Origin: Campylobacter concisus
GTDB taxonomy: Bacteria; Campylobacterota; Campylobacteria; Campylobacterales; Campylobacteraceae
DNA length: 64,000 nt
NCBI RefSeq assembly: GCF_003049085.1
Contig: NZ_PIQX01000004.1
Location: 204,960 to 268,959, forward strand
Reading direction: 5' to 3'
Under the pieces are notes generated by a model. The model was not told the DNA's origin and searched no databases. It saw only the letters and a program-made list of their open reading frames with translations. This document shows, one piece after another, positions 18,297 to 27,714 of this stretch (positions are counted from its first letter, which is position 1; each line of letters opens with the position of its first letter). The position numbers were made by a program, and so were the translations under genes.

Positions 18297-19979
18297 CTAC
18301 ATATCTATTTCATTCCTACTATACATCCTACTTTTTATCTCATTTTTTATCTCTGGAGGCTCATTGTCTAGCATGCTACTAAAATTTGGTATTAAACGAC
18401 TTATTTTGGACATGAAATTTATAGCCTTCGTTTTAAAGCTCTCTAGGATAGTCATCTTGTTTTCTAGGGCATCTATTTTGCTATCTTTTTGGGTAATTTT
18501 GTTTTCAAGCTCAGATATCTTTTGATCTTTGCCTTTTATAGAGACTTGTAGCTCATCAATCAAATTTTGTTTTGTATTATTGTCTTCTCTTAAGATCTCT
18601 TCATTGCTTAGCGACATTTCCAATTCACTTTTTCTTTGTAATAAGAATCGATTTGTCATTTCTACACTCTCTATTTTTTTGTAAGTCTCATTAAGCCTAT
18701 TTTGCAATATATCGCTTTGATCAGCTTTTTGCTTTAGAACATCTATTTGGTCTTTATCGGCTTTGAGGCTTTTTAATTCATCCTGCAACATTTCGTTTTC
18801 ATTTTCTTTTTGATTTAGCTTGGATGAAAGATCGATTATTTGCAAGGTTTGGTCTCTTATAGTTTCATCTTGATTATTTAGAGCAGTGTTAGTCTCTTTT
18901 AGTTTTTCATTTTCCTGCATCAGATTTCTATTCAACTGCTCTAACACTCTATTTCTTGCCAATACTTCACTTTTATCTAACAGTTGCTCTTTTAGCACTT
19001 CGATGTTTTGTTTTAACTCGGCATTAGTGACTATTTTTATCTTTTCTCTTGCTTGTTCTAGGACTAAATTTGTAAGAGCATCTAATAAAGCCTTTTTGCT
19101 GTCAACTTTTAACTTAAAATAATCAATTTTGTCACCAAAAAATTTGTTTACTATTTCTGCATGATCTATTATTTCTTTATCTATAAGCTTTCTAATGCTA
19201 TTTCTTAACTCTTTTTCACTCTTATACTCTCTTTCTGTTTGGTGCATTTGCTTTAAATTTTTATGTCTAAGTCTACTGCCTTTTAATCCACGATTTGCAA
19301 TACCATCAAATGCTTCTGCGCCCATTTCTTGTAGCCCTCTACCAAAGGCACTAGTCTTTCCTTTACCATCAAATCTAATATTTTTATGCTCCTCAAATAG
19401 GTAATTTGTAAAAATAAGCTGGTAATGCCTAGTCTTCTCGTCATTATGCTCAGCTATAAGCAGACACTTTACATTGTATTTCGCACAGTATAAATTTGCA
19501 AATCTTTGTACTCTATCTAGCGAAACTTTAGCGTTTATAAAATTTACTTCAGTAGAATTTAGCCCCTCTTTTGGCTCTTTATCACGCTTAGTACCAAAGC
19601 TTATGACCACCTCGGAAAAGCCGACCATGTTATCTCGCCAATGGTTTTTAACAACCTTGCCATTTTTATAAGTTTTTGTTTGGGACTCATAATCATCTTT
19701 CATCATCTTATGATATTGCATTATAAGTGACTTTATATACTTCTTGTTGTTAAAGTTTTTATCAGAGCTATTAATCTCCCGCATATTTCCATTGTTATTA
19801 TATTCGCTTAGGACTATATACCTATTGTGTGTACTCTTGCCTCTAAGATATCCTATCTTGCTAGCATGTTTGGCCTCTCTTGTATTATGCTCATATCTTA
19901 TAATAGCCTTTTTGGATGTTAAGAATTCACTTCTAACACAAAGGTTTAGACTAGGCTCATCAACTTTAGGAGTACTCAC
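18297..19979 (-). CDS. MOBV-like (Pre/Mob-type) relaxase
   Basis: 560 residues. HNTREAKHASKIGYLRG near the start and AEHNDEKTRHYQLIF (about 182-196) resemble the Pre/Mob motifs, where the family has HxDExTPHxH; here the last His of the triad is replaced by Gln, which is unusual. The C-terminal half (about 270-530) is a long coiled coil, as in MobM-type proteins. The gene overlaps the end of integrase 2 by ATGA and is translationally coupled to it. A relaxase next to an integrase suggests that element B can be mobilised by a helper conjugation system. No oriT of the classical MOBV type was recognised. Confidence 0.65.
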   Translation of the reverse strand: MSTPKVDEPSLNLCVRSEFLTSKKAIIRYEHNTREAKHASKIGYLRGKSTHNRYIVLSEYNNNGNMREINSSDKNFNNKKYIKSLIMQYHKMMKDDYESQTKTYKNGKVVKNHWRDNMVGFSEVVISFGTKRDKEPKEGLNSTEVNFINAKVSLDRVQRFANLYCAKYNVKCLLIAEHNDEKTRHYQLIFTNYLFEEHKNIRFDGKGKTSAFGRGLQEMGAEAFDGIANRGLKGSRLRHKNLKQMHQTEREYKSEKELRNSIRKLIDKEIIDHAEIVNKFFGDKIDYFKLKVDSKKALLDALTNLVLEQAREKIKIVTNAELKQNIEVLKEQLLDKSEVLARNRVLEQLNRNLMQENEKLKETNTALNNQDETIRDQTLQIIDLSSKLNQKENENEMLQDELKSLKADKDQIDVLKQKADQSDILQNRLNETYKKIESVEMTNRFLLQRKSELEMSLSNEEILREDNNTKQNLIDELQVSIKGKDQKISELENKITQKDSKIDALENKMTILESFKTKAINFMSKISRLIPNFSSMLDNEPPEIKNEIKSRMYSRNEIDM

Positions 19980-22117
19980 CCTTCCCCTCCTTGATAAAAA
20001 TTTACCTCTTCAACTAGATCCTTTAGAATTTTAGGAGTTACTGGTTCGCCATAAGTATTCATGGTAATCTTGTATTGTTGTTCATGTCCCACAAGAGCAG
20101 CAATATGTTCAACTCTTTGGCCACTTTGAATGAGCTTATTTATGAAAGTATGTCTAAATGAGTGAAATGTCCTTGTCTTATCACCATCTTCTATAACTTT
20201 AGTATTTATCTTCTTTCTAAAATATTCAGAGAAGTCTTTATTGTCACAGTTAAATAACCTAACTGCTTTGCCACATTTCCTAGCTAGCTTCTTTTTATTC
20301 TCTATAAATTCAAGCAGCCCAATGCTATTTAGCTTAGAGTGGATAGGAACAATCCTTACAGAGTTTCTAGTCTTTAAAGTCTTACTCTTACCTGTTTTTA
20401 CATCTATTTTTGTATTTAAACTAAAGCATACTATGTTATATTTTTCGACTATGTCATCTGTGTTTAGCTGAATTATCTCATTTAGTCTCATGCCAGAATA
20501 AGCTGCTATATGGGTAACAAAAAATAGCTCATCTTTGCTAATTCTTTGACTTTTAGTATCACCGCTTAATCTTATCTTACTAACAATATCCAAAAGTGCA
20601 TTTACGTCACTATCTTCATAAGGGTTTTTATTTGTAACATCATCTTGGTTTATACTTATTTGCAGATCTATAGCTGGGTTCTTATCTATATAGTCGCTAT
20701 CGTAGCAGTATTTAAAAAACTCACTAACTCTAACAATATACTTCTTGATGGTTGATTTAGAAATTTTTGGTCTATCTTTTGCCAAAGCTATGATCTCATC
20801 TAAGCTTTTATCTTTATAGAGACTATTTTGAGAGAGTTTGGTTGGTAGTTGCAGTAAGACATTTCTAAAATTTAGCAAGTCATCTCTTTTTATCTTTTTG
20901 ATGTCTAGTTCATCGCCAAATTTCATAGACATGAGCCGTCCTACATGTCTAACAAGGCCAAATGTGCTGTCACTCCAATTATTTGAAATACTCGTGTTTG
21001 ATATATAGTTTTCAAAAGCACTCTTTAGCGTGAGCATGTCAGCTTTACTCTCATTTTTAGTAGAAGAGTCTAGTTTATATCTAAGACTTTTAGCTCTATT
21101 TGAGAAGAGCTTTTGAAAGAAATTTATAGCTTCATTAAAAGTCATGTTACTAGCATCACTTGTGTCATCTATCGCAAGGTCTTTAGCCTCAATGTCACTT
21201 AAAACTATACCCTTATCTTCATATTTATCTGCCTTATATAGCTTTACCTGACCACCAAAGCTAGGATCATTTAAATTTCCATACCCAAATTTTAGATCAT
21301 CACTTAGCTCATTATCTCCATCTGGCGATAACTCACAACCAAATATTCTTAGAATATCGTTTTGCGTGAGCGCGCCTTTTTGCTTAGCTAGCTCATTTAT
21401 AGCATCTCTTAGCTCACAAACAGAGTGTTTTAGAGATTTTTTAGTAAAAGGCAGCACCAAATTCTGCTTTTTTAAAGTCTCTATGTTGTCTTGATAGCTA
21501 TGTAAGCTACTTTCTTTGATACTTTTTGCTATCTTGTCTTCAGTATTATCATCTAAATTTGCACTATTGTGCTTTTTACCAAGTGGTACAAATGCCTGTT
21601 GCTTATCATTTAATAACTTTTGGTTTTTGCACATCTTATATGATATGTGATTTATGTTATCTATCGTTGCCTCAAGCACTCTTTTGCCAAGAAACTTTTT
21701 GGTTTGAGGATCGGCGCAAGATAGCTTTTTGCAGATCTCATCGACCTCTTTTGATATGACACTGGGTAAGCTATCCTCTTTTAAACTCTGTTTTAAAAAC
21801 AAATTTAGTGATAGTAGTCCATCTAAATTTATATATCTGCCAAGCATATCATGCTCTTTGATACTTTTGGCCTCCTTGGCTTTTAAAAGCATAAGCACCA
21901 AGTGCTCTATAAGTTCGCTGGTCAAATTCATCTTCCATGCCTTTTTAATCGCGTTAAAAATTATAGAGTAGATCTTAGCACGATTTTTTGCTGTATCAAA
22001 GCGTTTTGTGAGGAAGGAGGTTATGTATTCGGTTTTATTACCAAAATAAGGTCTCAAATATAGTGGAATGGCTACTCTAAAGTAGTATATGCCGTTTCGT
22101 TTGACTAGATATTGCAT
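19976..22117 (-). CDS. Tyrosine integrase 2 of element B
   Basis: 713 residues, intact. The N-terminus MQYLVKRNGIYYFRVAIPLY is shared with integrases 1 and 3 (RNGIYYYR). A long central region precedes the core-binding and catalytic domains. The latter keeps YSGMRLNEIIQL (Arg I), TFHSFRHTFINKL (His-x-x-Arg), LVGHEQQYKITMNTYGEP (His, nucleophile Tyr). The start lies about 110 bp from att copy 2, so this integrase should act on elements ending there. It is the first gene of an operon with the relaxase. Confidence 0.93.
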   Translation of the reverse strand: MQYLVKRNGIYYFRVAIPLYLRPYFGNKTEYITSFLTKRFDTAKNRAKIYSIIFNAIKKAWKMNLTSELIEHLVLMLLKAKEAKSIKEHDMLGRYINLDGLLSLNLFLKQSLKEDSLPSVISKEVDEICKKLSCADPQTKKFLGKRVLEATIDNINHISYKMCKNQKLLNDKQQAFVPLGKKHNSANLDDNTEDKIAKSIKESSLHSYQDNIETLKKQNLVLPFTKKSLKHSVCELRDAINELAKQKGALTQNDILRIFGCELSPDGDNELSDDLKFGYGNLNDPSFGGQVKLYKADKYEDKGIVLSDIEAKDLAIDDTSDASNMTFNEAINFFQKLFSNRAKSLRYKLDSSTKNESKADMLTLKSAFENYISNTSISNNWSDSTFGLVRHVGRLMSMKFGDELDIKKIKRDDLLNFRNVLLQLPTKLSQNSLYKDKSLDEIIALAKDRPKISKSTIKKYIVRVSEFFKYCYDSDYIDKNPAIDLQISINQDDVTNKNPYEDSDVNALLDIVSKIRLSGDTKSQRISKDELFFVTHIAAYSGMRLNEIIQLNTDDIVEKYNIVCFSLNTKIDVKTGKSKTLKTRNSVRIVPIHSKLNSIGLLEFIENKKKLARKCGKAVRLFNCDNKDFSEYFRKKINTKVIEDGDKTRTFHSFRHTFINKLIQSGQRVEHIAALVGHEQQYKITMNTYGEPVTPKILKDLVEEVNFYQGGEG

Positions 22118-22142
22118 CTTTGTTACCTATGCAATATAACTT

Positions 22143-22159
22143 TGTAGCAAAATGTAGCA
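22143..22159. promoter_or_regulatory. Candidate integrase arm sites, right end of element B
   Basis: TGTAGCAA at 22143-22150 and TGTAGCA at 22153-22159 repeat the motif pair found at the left end of element B (5789, 5819). Confidence 0.45.
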
Positions 22160-22224
22160 GATACCTAGTGTGAAACTGGCTGTGTGCCGTCTTTTTGGTG
22201 CTTACACAAGGTTTATTTTAAACC

Positions 22225-22269
22225 CTCATAAGCCGGAGGTCGGGAGTTCAAGTCTCCCCCGTGACACCA
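22225..22269 (+). repeat. att copy 2: 3' part of a CAU-anticodon tRNA
   Basis: Identical to the 45 bp at 5673 and 42840. It forms the boundary between elements B and C. Confidence 0.9.
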
Positions 22270-22340
22270 TAGATGCCCTACTTATTGATACTCTAACTGC
22301 CCTTTTTGTAGTCTTTCCTTTCTTTAAATTTTCTAAAAGT

Positions 22341-22369
22341 ATGGTACACTTTTTTAAAAAAGTGGTACA
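22341..22369. promoter_or_regulatory. Candidate integrase arm sites, left end of element C
   Basis: ATGGTACA at 22341-22348 and GTGGTACA at 22362-22369. They match the TGGnACA motif beside integrases 1 and 3 and lie at a similar distance from att as the pair at 42954. Confidence 0.45.
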
Positions 22370-22528
22370 GTTTTTAAGAATTGCTTTATTTTACACAATG
22401 CTTTCTATAATTTTTCTTTTATTTTTTACTAATTGGTAAAATTTAGATCCAAAAACAAACTCACAAGACTTTACGCATGACTTTTCACTCTGCTGACAAA
22501 AGCGGGTTAGTCCTACGGCACAACTTTT

Positions 22529-22563
22529 GCTTACTCTTTGAAGCTAAATTTCAAGGAGTAAGC
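22529..22563 (+). promoter_or_regulatory. Hairpin sequestering the ribosome site of the next gene
   Basis: GCTTACTC (22529-22536) pairs with GAGTAAGC (22556-22563), followed by one U-G pair and TTGAA with TTCAA, closing a 7-nt loop. The 14-bp stem includes the AGGAG ribosome site (22553-22557) and ends 1 nt before the ATG at 22565. In RNA it would hide the site until melted or bound. Confidence 0.65.
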
Positions 22564-22564
22564 T

Positions 22565-23716
22565 ATGAAAGTCTCTTATAACTCCATCTTAACAAAACAG
22601 CACTACCAAAAACAGACAAAAAACGAAGGCTTTGCAAATTTTCTACCCAACACTCTAAATATAAATTTGATAGACCAAGCCACTATTCCTAAAAATGACT
22701 TTGCTTCATCTAGTAGTATCGACTCTCTTTATCAGGCTAAATTTACTTCACAAGAGGGCTATGGATATAGTGTAGATGCTAAAGGATTTATGGGAGCTGA
22801 CTTTAACAAAGCAGCAGGTCTGCCACAGGACTTTAAAATCCACAAAAGCACGCTTGATGCGATAGTGTTACACAATCAAAAGCACCCAAATAGTATAAAT
22901 TTTTCAATGGAAACAAAGAAAGATAACCAACTCTTTGGAGAAGATAGCTTTGCAAATATCGATCTAGCAAATACCATAAAGCAATACTATAAAATTTTTG
23001 ATCAAATTTCAGCTGGAGTTATTAGCAAGGGTAAAGAATTTTACTCAAATGAAGATCTAGTAAAGATGCCAAAGGGCTACTTTTCAAAAGATAAAAAAAT
23101 GGATCATTTCGAATATCTAATGGGTAGGATGACCAGCGATGAGATAGATGGGCTAACTGATAGGAGTAATGAGAAGATAACTCATGTATTTAGAACAGCT
23201 CAAGATGCAGACGATGCACATAGACTGTGGGATGATCTAAGCGATATAAATGTAGAAGTCAATGGAAATTTCCTTGACTTCTCTCCAGAAGTGATGACAA
23301 CTGAGCATACTATCCCTTATATGTGGGTTAGTAGTGCTGGATATGACTTCAAGCCTGATATGTCTGTATATGACAATGAACAAGGCTATACTAAGGAGCA
23401 AATTTTTGTAGCATTTTTAAAAAACGAGCAAGGTCTTGTGCTACAAGGTGGCACAACAAGGATAACCGATGAGGCTCGCAATGTATATAGAGACACACTC
23501 ATACTTACAAAGCAAGATAGAAGCGAGATAGGCATACCAAAGGCTTATTATGATGAGATACTATCTGGTAAGAAAGATCTAAAAGATATACTAGCTAGGA
23601 TTTTAAAGCTTAGAAATTTAGAGCTTAAAAAAGATCAAACGCTTGAGGGGCTAGCAAGTAAGATAATGGATGTTTTAAAAGAATTTGATGAGAGGATGAA
23701 GACAAGAGAGCTTTAA
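22565..23716 (+). CDS. Campylobacter protein of unknown function, family F copy 1
   Basis: 383 residues, no signal peptide or membrane span. The region about 66-100 (GYGYSVDAKGFMGADFN, then KAAGLPQDFKIHKSTLD) recurs in the proteins at 25666 and 28536, as do IDLANTIKQYYKIFDQ, a LPKGY-like motif and FKPDMSVYDNEQGY. I call these family F for reference. The function is not recognised. The leaderless, polar sequence would fit a cytosolic protein or a substrate of the flagellar or type VI exporter, but nothing proves this. It is the first complete gene inside element C, and its ribosome site is in a hairpin. An AT-rich gap of 104 bp separates it from the next gene. Confidence 0.75.
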   Translation: MKVSYNSILTKQHYQKQTKNEGFANFLPNTLNINLIDQATIPKNDFASSSSIDSLYQAKFTSQEGYGYSVDAKGFMGADFNKAAGLPQDFKIHKSTLDAIVLHNQKHPNSINFSMETKKDNQLFGEDSFANIDLANTIKQYYKIFDQISAGVISKGKEFYSNEDLVKMPKGYFSKDKKMDHFEYLMGRMTSDEIDGLTDRSNEKITHVFRTAQDADDAHRLWDDLSDINVEVNGNFLDFSPEVMTTEHTIPYMWVSSAGYDFKPDMSVYDNEQGYTKEQIFVAFLKNEQGLVLQGGTTRITDEARNVYRDTLILTKQDRSEIGIPKAYYDEILSGKKDLKDILARILKLRNLELKKDQTLEGLASKIMDVLKEFDERMKTREL

Positions 23717-23820
23717 AAATATAACATAGTAGGCATTCGCTCTAAGCCCTTTTAGCTCCCATACTACTAAACATTTTTTATATTTGCCGATATAAGATAT
23801 ATATTTTAAAAGGATTTAAA

Positions 23821-25574
23821 ATGAATGTATCACCAAATTTAGAGCCCATAAATATAAATTTACCCAAAGATATGATCTATTCAAGAGTCCTTCTTGGTGT
23901 AGATAGAGTGCAAACTTTAGACAATACAAATTTAAAATCTGAGCTTAAAGACATAGCTACTAAGCTTATCTCAAATAGCACCTACTCTATCATTCAAAAT
24001 GCCAGCACCAGTGGCGTAAAGTCAGAGTATGCTAAAGCAGATAGCGGGACAAACGATGCTTTTTCTTACGTGGATATCCAGCGGAGAAACTGGGACAAAA
24101 AGGACTTTGAAAACAAATATCTCTTTGGCGAAGATGCCTCAGCACTAAGGAAAGTGGATCAAACTAGAACCTATTTCTCATCTATAAATTCAAAAACTCC
24201 CATTAAGCCCATTGCGGCAGCAGATACTAAATTTACAAATTTAAATGACTATGCCTATGAAAAAACGATAAAAACCTCACTGGGTGATGTGGAGGTCTTT
24301 TTGGATCTTTATGACGATAACGACAAACTAGGCATAGGCAAGCTAGATGCAAATGGATTTTTATTTAACTTTGATAGCAACAAGGACGGAGTGATAAATT
24401 CTGGTGATAAATACTTTGATAAGCTAAAGGTTAGAGGCTACGACAAAGACGGAAATGAGAAAATTTTCAAACTAAGCGAAGTCGTAAGCGAGATAAACCT
24501 TAACGACTTTATTAAAAAAGATATTAGAAATTTAAGCCATGAGGCTATGGACTTTGCTAGCAAAAACACAGTTGATTACAGAGTTAGTTTAAACAACTCA
24601 AACCCTTATACTCTATTTTCGGCCGAGTATCGCTACCAAAAGATAGGCAAAGAAGAGACTAATAAATTTTTCAAAGACCATGCAGACCAAGACGGCTGGG
24701 TAGATCTTAGGGATAATAAGATATTTAACGACAAGAGTGGCTTAAACAACTTTGCCTATGAGAAAGTTGGCTTTGACGGCAAAAAAAGCTTAGTGAGTTT
24801 AACCCTATCATAAAACCTGCTGGATATAAACAAGATGAGAGTTTTTCATACGCAGGCTATCAAAAAGATAGTTTTATGAAATTTTATAATGACTACCAAA
24901 AAGAGTCTAGTGCTCACAGCAAAGATGTAGAGTGGATAAGCAAAAATTTAAAAGAAAATGATGTAGAAGATGCAGATGATCTCATCTCAAAGCTAAAAGC
25001 CACAAAGTCATCTTATATGATCGCTATGGAGAGCGAGTTTGAAAAGGCAACTGGGCTCGAATTTAGCCTAGAAAATTTAGAAAGAGTAAAGCATGCTTTT
25101 GAGAGTGATACGAGCAAGGCTGCAGCTGCTCTAAAGGACACAGACAGCGTAATAGCTATGAAGCTAAACAAAAATGGCACTATCACGCTTAAATTTGATA
25201 GCGGAAGAGAGCTAGAGGTAAAAGAAATTTATAACGACACGGGCAAGCTAATAAGCAAAGATGACAAAGATAGTAAAAGAGCAAGTATAAATTTAGATGC
25301 TAAGAGCATGAATGATGTAGAGCTAAATAGACTTGACTTTAAAGATATAGGCATAAAGCAAGATGAGAAGATATCTAGCCTAAAAGAGCTTGGAGCAAAG
25401 CTAGTTAAAAACCTCTCTGATAAATTTACAAGTAAATTTCTGATCGGACTTGAAAACGGCAAAAGCATCACCACCAAAGAAATTTACAACATCACCTACC
25501 TTGAAAACGACCTCAAATTTAAAGAACTATCTAGCAAAGATAGGCTTTATAAAAAGGTAGATACGAGAGTTTAG
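23821..25574 (+). pseudogene. EF-hand-like protein of unknown function, frameshifted
   Basis: Two frames make up one protein of about 584 residues. The first (23821-24813, 330 residues) has EF-hand-like loops FDSNKDGVINSGDKYF (about 187-202) and DQDGWVDLRDNKIF. It leaves the true frame at an A7 run (24781-24787). In the next frame the sequence GKKKLSEFNPIIKPAGYKQ leads without a stop into the second open frame (ATG at 24876, to 25574, 232 residues). One extra A restores a single protein. The C-terminal part is charged and rich in helices. No signal peptide. It sits between two family F genes and may act with them. Pseudogene, slippage-switched gene and sequencing error are all possible. Confidence 0.7.
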
Positions 25575-25584
25575 GAGTAAATTT

Positions 25585-25665
25585 ATGCATACTAAAAACC
25601 CTTGGCAAAATAAAACTTTTCACAAAAAAGACGATATCTTTAGCATGAAGCCAAAAGGATATTAG
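25585..25665 (+). CDS. Possible 26-residue small protein
   Basis: ATG at 25585 follows a GGAG ribosome-site match (25574-25577), and its TAG directly abuts the ATG of the next family F gene (25666). The peptide begins MHTKNPWQNKTF and is basic. The tight junction suggests translational coupling or a leader peptide. There is no similarity evidence. Confidence 0.4.
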   Translation: MHTKNPWQNKTFHKKDDIFSMKPKGY

Positions 25666-26847
25666 ATGATAAACGCACTTAGTAGTTACGCCTTAAATTT
25701 AGAGCAGAACATAAAGGTATCAACCAAAGTTTCTACCAACCAAACAAGCTCAGAGGTTTTAGGCTACAAGGTAGATAAAGATGGCTACTTTACAGATGAG
25801 TTTAATAAACAAGCTGGCATCCCAAGTGATTATAAAATTCACTCAAGCACACTGGAGTCTTTAGTCAGGATAGCGACGCAGCCTGACTATATGCAAAGGG
25901 TTTTTGACAGCATCGATATACTAAAAACTGTAAATAATGCCTACAAAGTTCTCTCCCAAGTAGTTGGCGAAGACACGCTAAATTCAAAAGATAGCTTTAG
26001 CTTAGATGAGATAAGAAATTTCCCTCAAGGCTTTGAGTATAACCGCCAAAGTATGCAAGTAACCAAGATCAATAACTCCATTCATGAATTTGGCTCGGCT
26101 GCGGCTGATTTTAACGGCAAAGAGTCAAATAAGCAGATGATAAGCACGCTTTTTTTCAACCCAAGCTTTAAAGGAGGAGACGGCAGGCAGCCATTAAAGC
26201 CAACAACAGATATCTTTAACAACAACAATGGCGGCAAAGAAAACACGGTCATTGGTGTATTTATGGATCCGCATGGAGAGAAATACACCAATAAAGATGG
26301 CTCTATAACAAAAGGCGGTCTCATAGCAGCCGTTATAAACAACAACCTTGATGTAAGAGAGGGCGAGACAACAGCACAAGGCAAAAGAGAAGGCTATGAT
26401 AAGAGCATAGATAGTAAAGAATTTAATAGAGCATTTGAGCTGTTTGATCTAATGGGTGAGATGAAATTTGGACCTGGCTTTATAAATGCTACTGATAATG
26501 ACATAGCAGGTATGCCTAAATATATGCAAGACTACATCAGATCTAAAAGAGACTTTGTCTATATCGACTTAGAAAGTGGCTTTGTCAGCACTCCTGAAGA
26601 TAGGCGTAGGGGATATGAAGAAGACGAACTCTCATTTAAAAAGATGATGGAGCATAATCTAAAAATGCTAAAGCTACTCTTTGGTGAGATAGACAAAGAC
26701 GGAAAAAAGAGCAAAGATTTTATGGATAGCTTTTTAAAATTTAGCATGCCACCTTTAAATTTAGTAAAAGAGCTAAACGAAAACCCAGCTGGAAAATATC
26801 TAGTAGATATGCTTGGCATAAAAAAAGATGTTGATATAAAGGCGTAA
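25666..26847 (+). CDS. Campylobacter protein of unknown function, family F copy 2
   Basis: 393 residues. The family motif is at about 31-60 (VLGYKVDKDGYFTDEFN, then IPSDYKIHSSTLE). The middle contains NGGKENTVIGVFMDPHGEKY and AFELFDLMGEMKFGPGF, not seen in copy 1. No signal peptide. Part of a compact operon: the small ORF before it abuts, and the next gene starts 12 bp after its stop. Function unknown. Confidence 0.75.
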   Translation: MINALSSYALNLEQNIKVSTKVSTNQTSSEVLGYKVDKDGYFTDEFNKQAGIPSDYKIHSSTLESLVRIATQPDYMQRVFDSIDILKTVNNAYKVLSQVVGEDTLNSKDSFSLDEIRNFPQGFEYNRQSMQVTKINNSIHEFGSAAADFNGKESNKQMISTLFFNPSFKGGDGRQPLKPTTDIFNNNNGGKENTVIGVFMDPHGEKYTNKDGSITKGGLIAAVINNNLDVREGETTAQGKREGYDKSIDSKEFNRAFELFDLMGEMKFGPGFINATDNDIAGMPKYMQDYIRSKRDFVYIDLESGFVSTPEDRRRGYEEDELSFKKMMEHNLKMLKLLFGEIDKDGKKSKDFMDSFLKFSMPPLNLVKELNENPAGKYLVDMLGIKKDVDIKA

Positions 26848-26859
26848 GGGGAACTTGAA

Positions 26860-27651
26860 GTGATAACTAGCATAAACGGACTTAGCAATACACCAATACA
26901 AGATAACACTATCCAAAAAGAAAATATCCCTAAAGATACCAAAGATGATGAAAAGGCCAAAATAGAAGCTTTATGGTATGGTCCAGTTGGAAAGAGCATA
27001 AAAGAGATTATTGACATAGACGAAAATGAAGATAATTGGGTTGCAAAAACGATAAGCAAAATAGATAATATGCTTTCTAAGCGTTACAATACCGAACAAG
27101 ATCGCAACGCCATGTCGATGAAACAGCCAAAAACTTTAGAAGAAGCAAAAGATCAAGTCCTTATAATGTATTCTGATATATTAAAGGAAAACTCTGTTGA
27201 TGGCAAGCCAACCATGATGGGCAAACTAATAGGTCTTGGCACAAAAGAAGAGGAGGCTGACCTAAGAGCTTTTATGGATAGCATGTCTTCTCTTTATCCA
27301 AATAATAACAAGGAGTCGCTTAGTCTTTTAGATAGAACCGACCTAAGCATAGATGAATTTAAAACATTATTTGCCAAAGCAAGAGAAAAAGCAACAAAGG
27401 ATGTTGCAGAACAAAGAAAGCAGATAATTAAAGAAGAACAAGAATACAATGCAAATTTTGCTAAAGAGCAGGCTGAGAAGAAATTTAAACCTATGCAGGT
27501 TAAGAAGAAGTATGAGACATATGATATAAATAAGGATCAAAAATTTCTCTATGCAAGAGAGCTTTTAAATTTCAAAGAAAAAAGAGGCATAGACGTCTTA
27601 GAGCTTATGCAAAAGATAGATAAGAAGCAAATTTTAAATAAGATGGCTTGA
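26860..27651 (+). CDS. Unknown protein with KPMQV C-terminal motif
   Basis: 263 residues from a GTG preceded by a good ribosome site (AAGGGGA) 7 nt away; no ATG alternative exists. The N-terminal half is acidic and helical, and the centre (about 180-215) is a coiled coil (REKATKDVAEQRKQIIKEEQ). The last 60 residues begin KKFKPMQVKKKYETYDINKD, a motif shared with the convergent gene at 27715. It ends the plus-strand operon of family F genes. Function unknown; it could be a chaperone or partner for its neighbours. Confidence 0.7.
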   Translation: MITSINGLSNTPIQDNTIQKENIPKDTKDDEKAKIEALWYGPVGKSIKEIIDIDENEDNWVAKTISKIDNMLSKRYNTEQDRNAMSMKQPKTLEEAKDQVLIMYSDILKENSVDGKPTMMGKLIGLGTKEEEADLRAFMDSMSSLYPNNNKESLSLLDRTDLSIDEFKTLFAKAREKATKDVAEQRKQIIKEEQEYNANFAKEQAEKKFKPMQVKKKYETYDINKDQKFLYARELLNFKEKRGIDVLELMQKIDKKQILNKMA

Positions 27652-27714
27652 TGAATAAAAAATAGCTACTTTGTTTTATTGTAGAAAGCAATGATTGCTC
27701 TAAATTTAGTCCTT

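Noticed and set aside
26559..27059. 166-residue minus-strand frame and similar hydrophobic antisense frames
   Set aside because: Antisense of acidic, Lys-rich genes produces Ser/Leu/Phe-rich frames; no start site or independent evidence.
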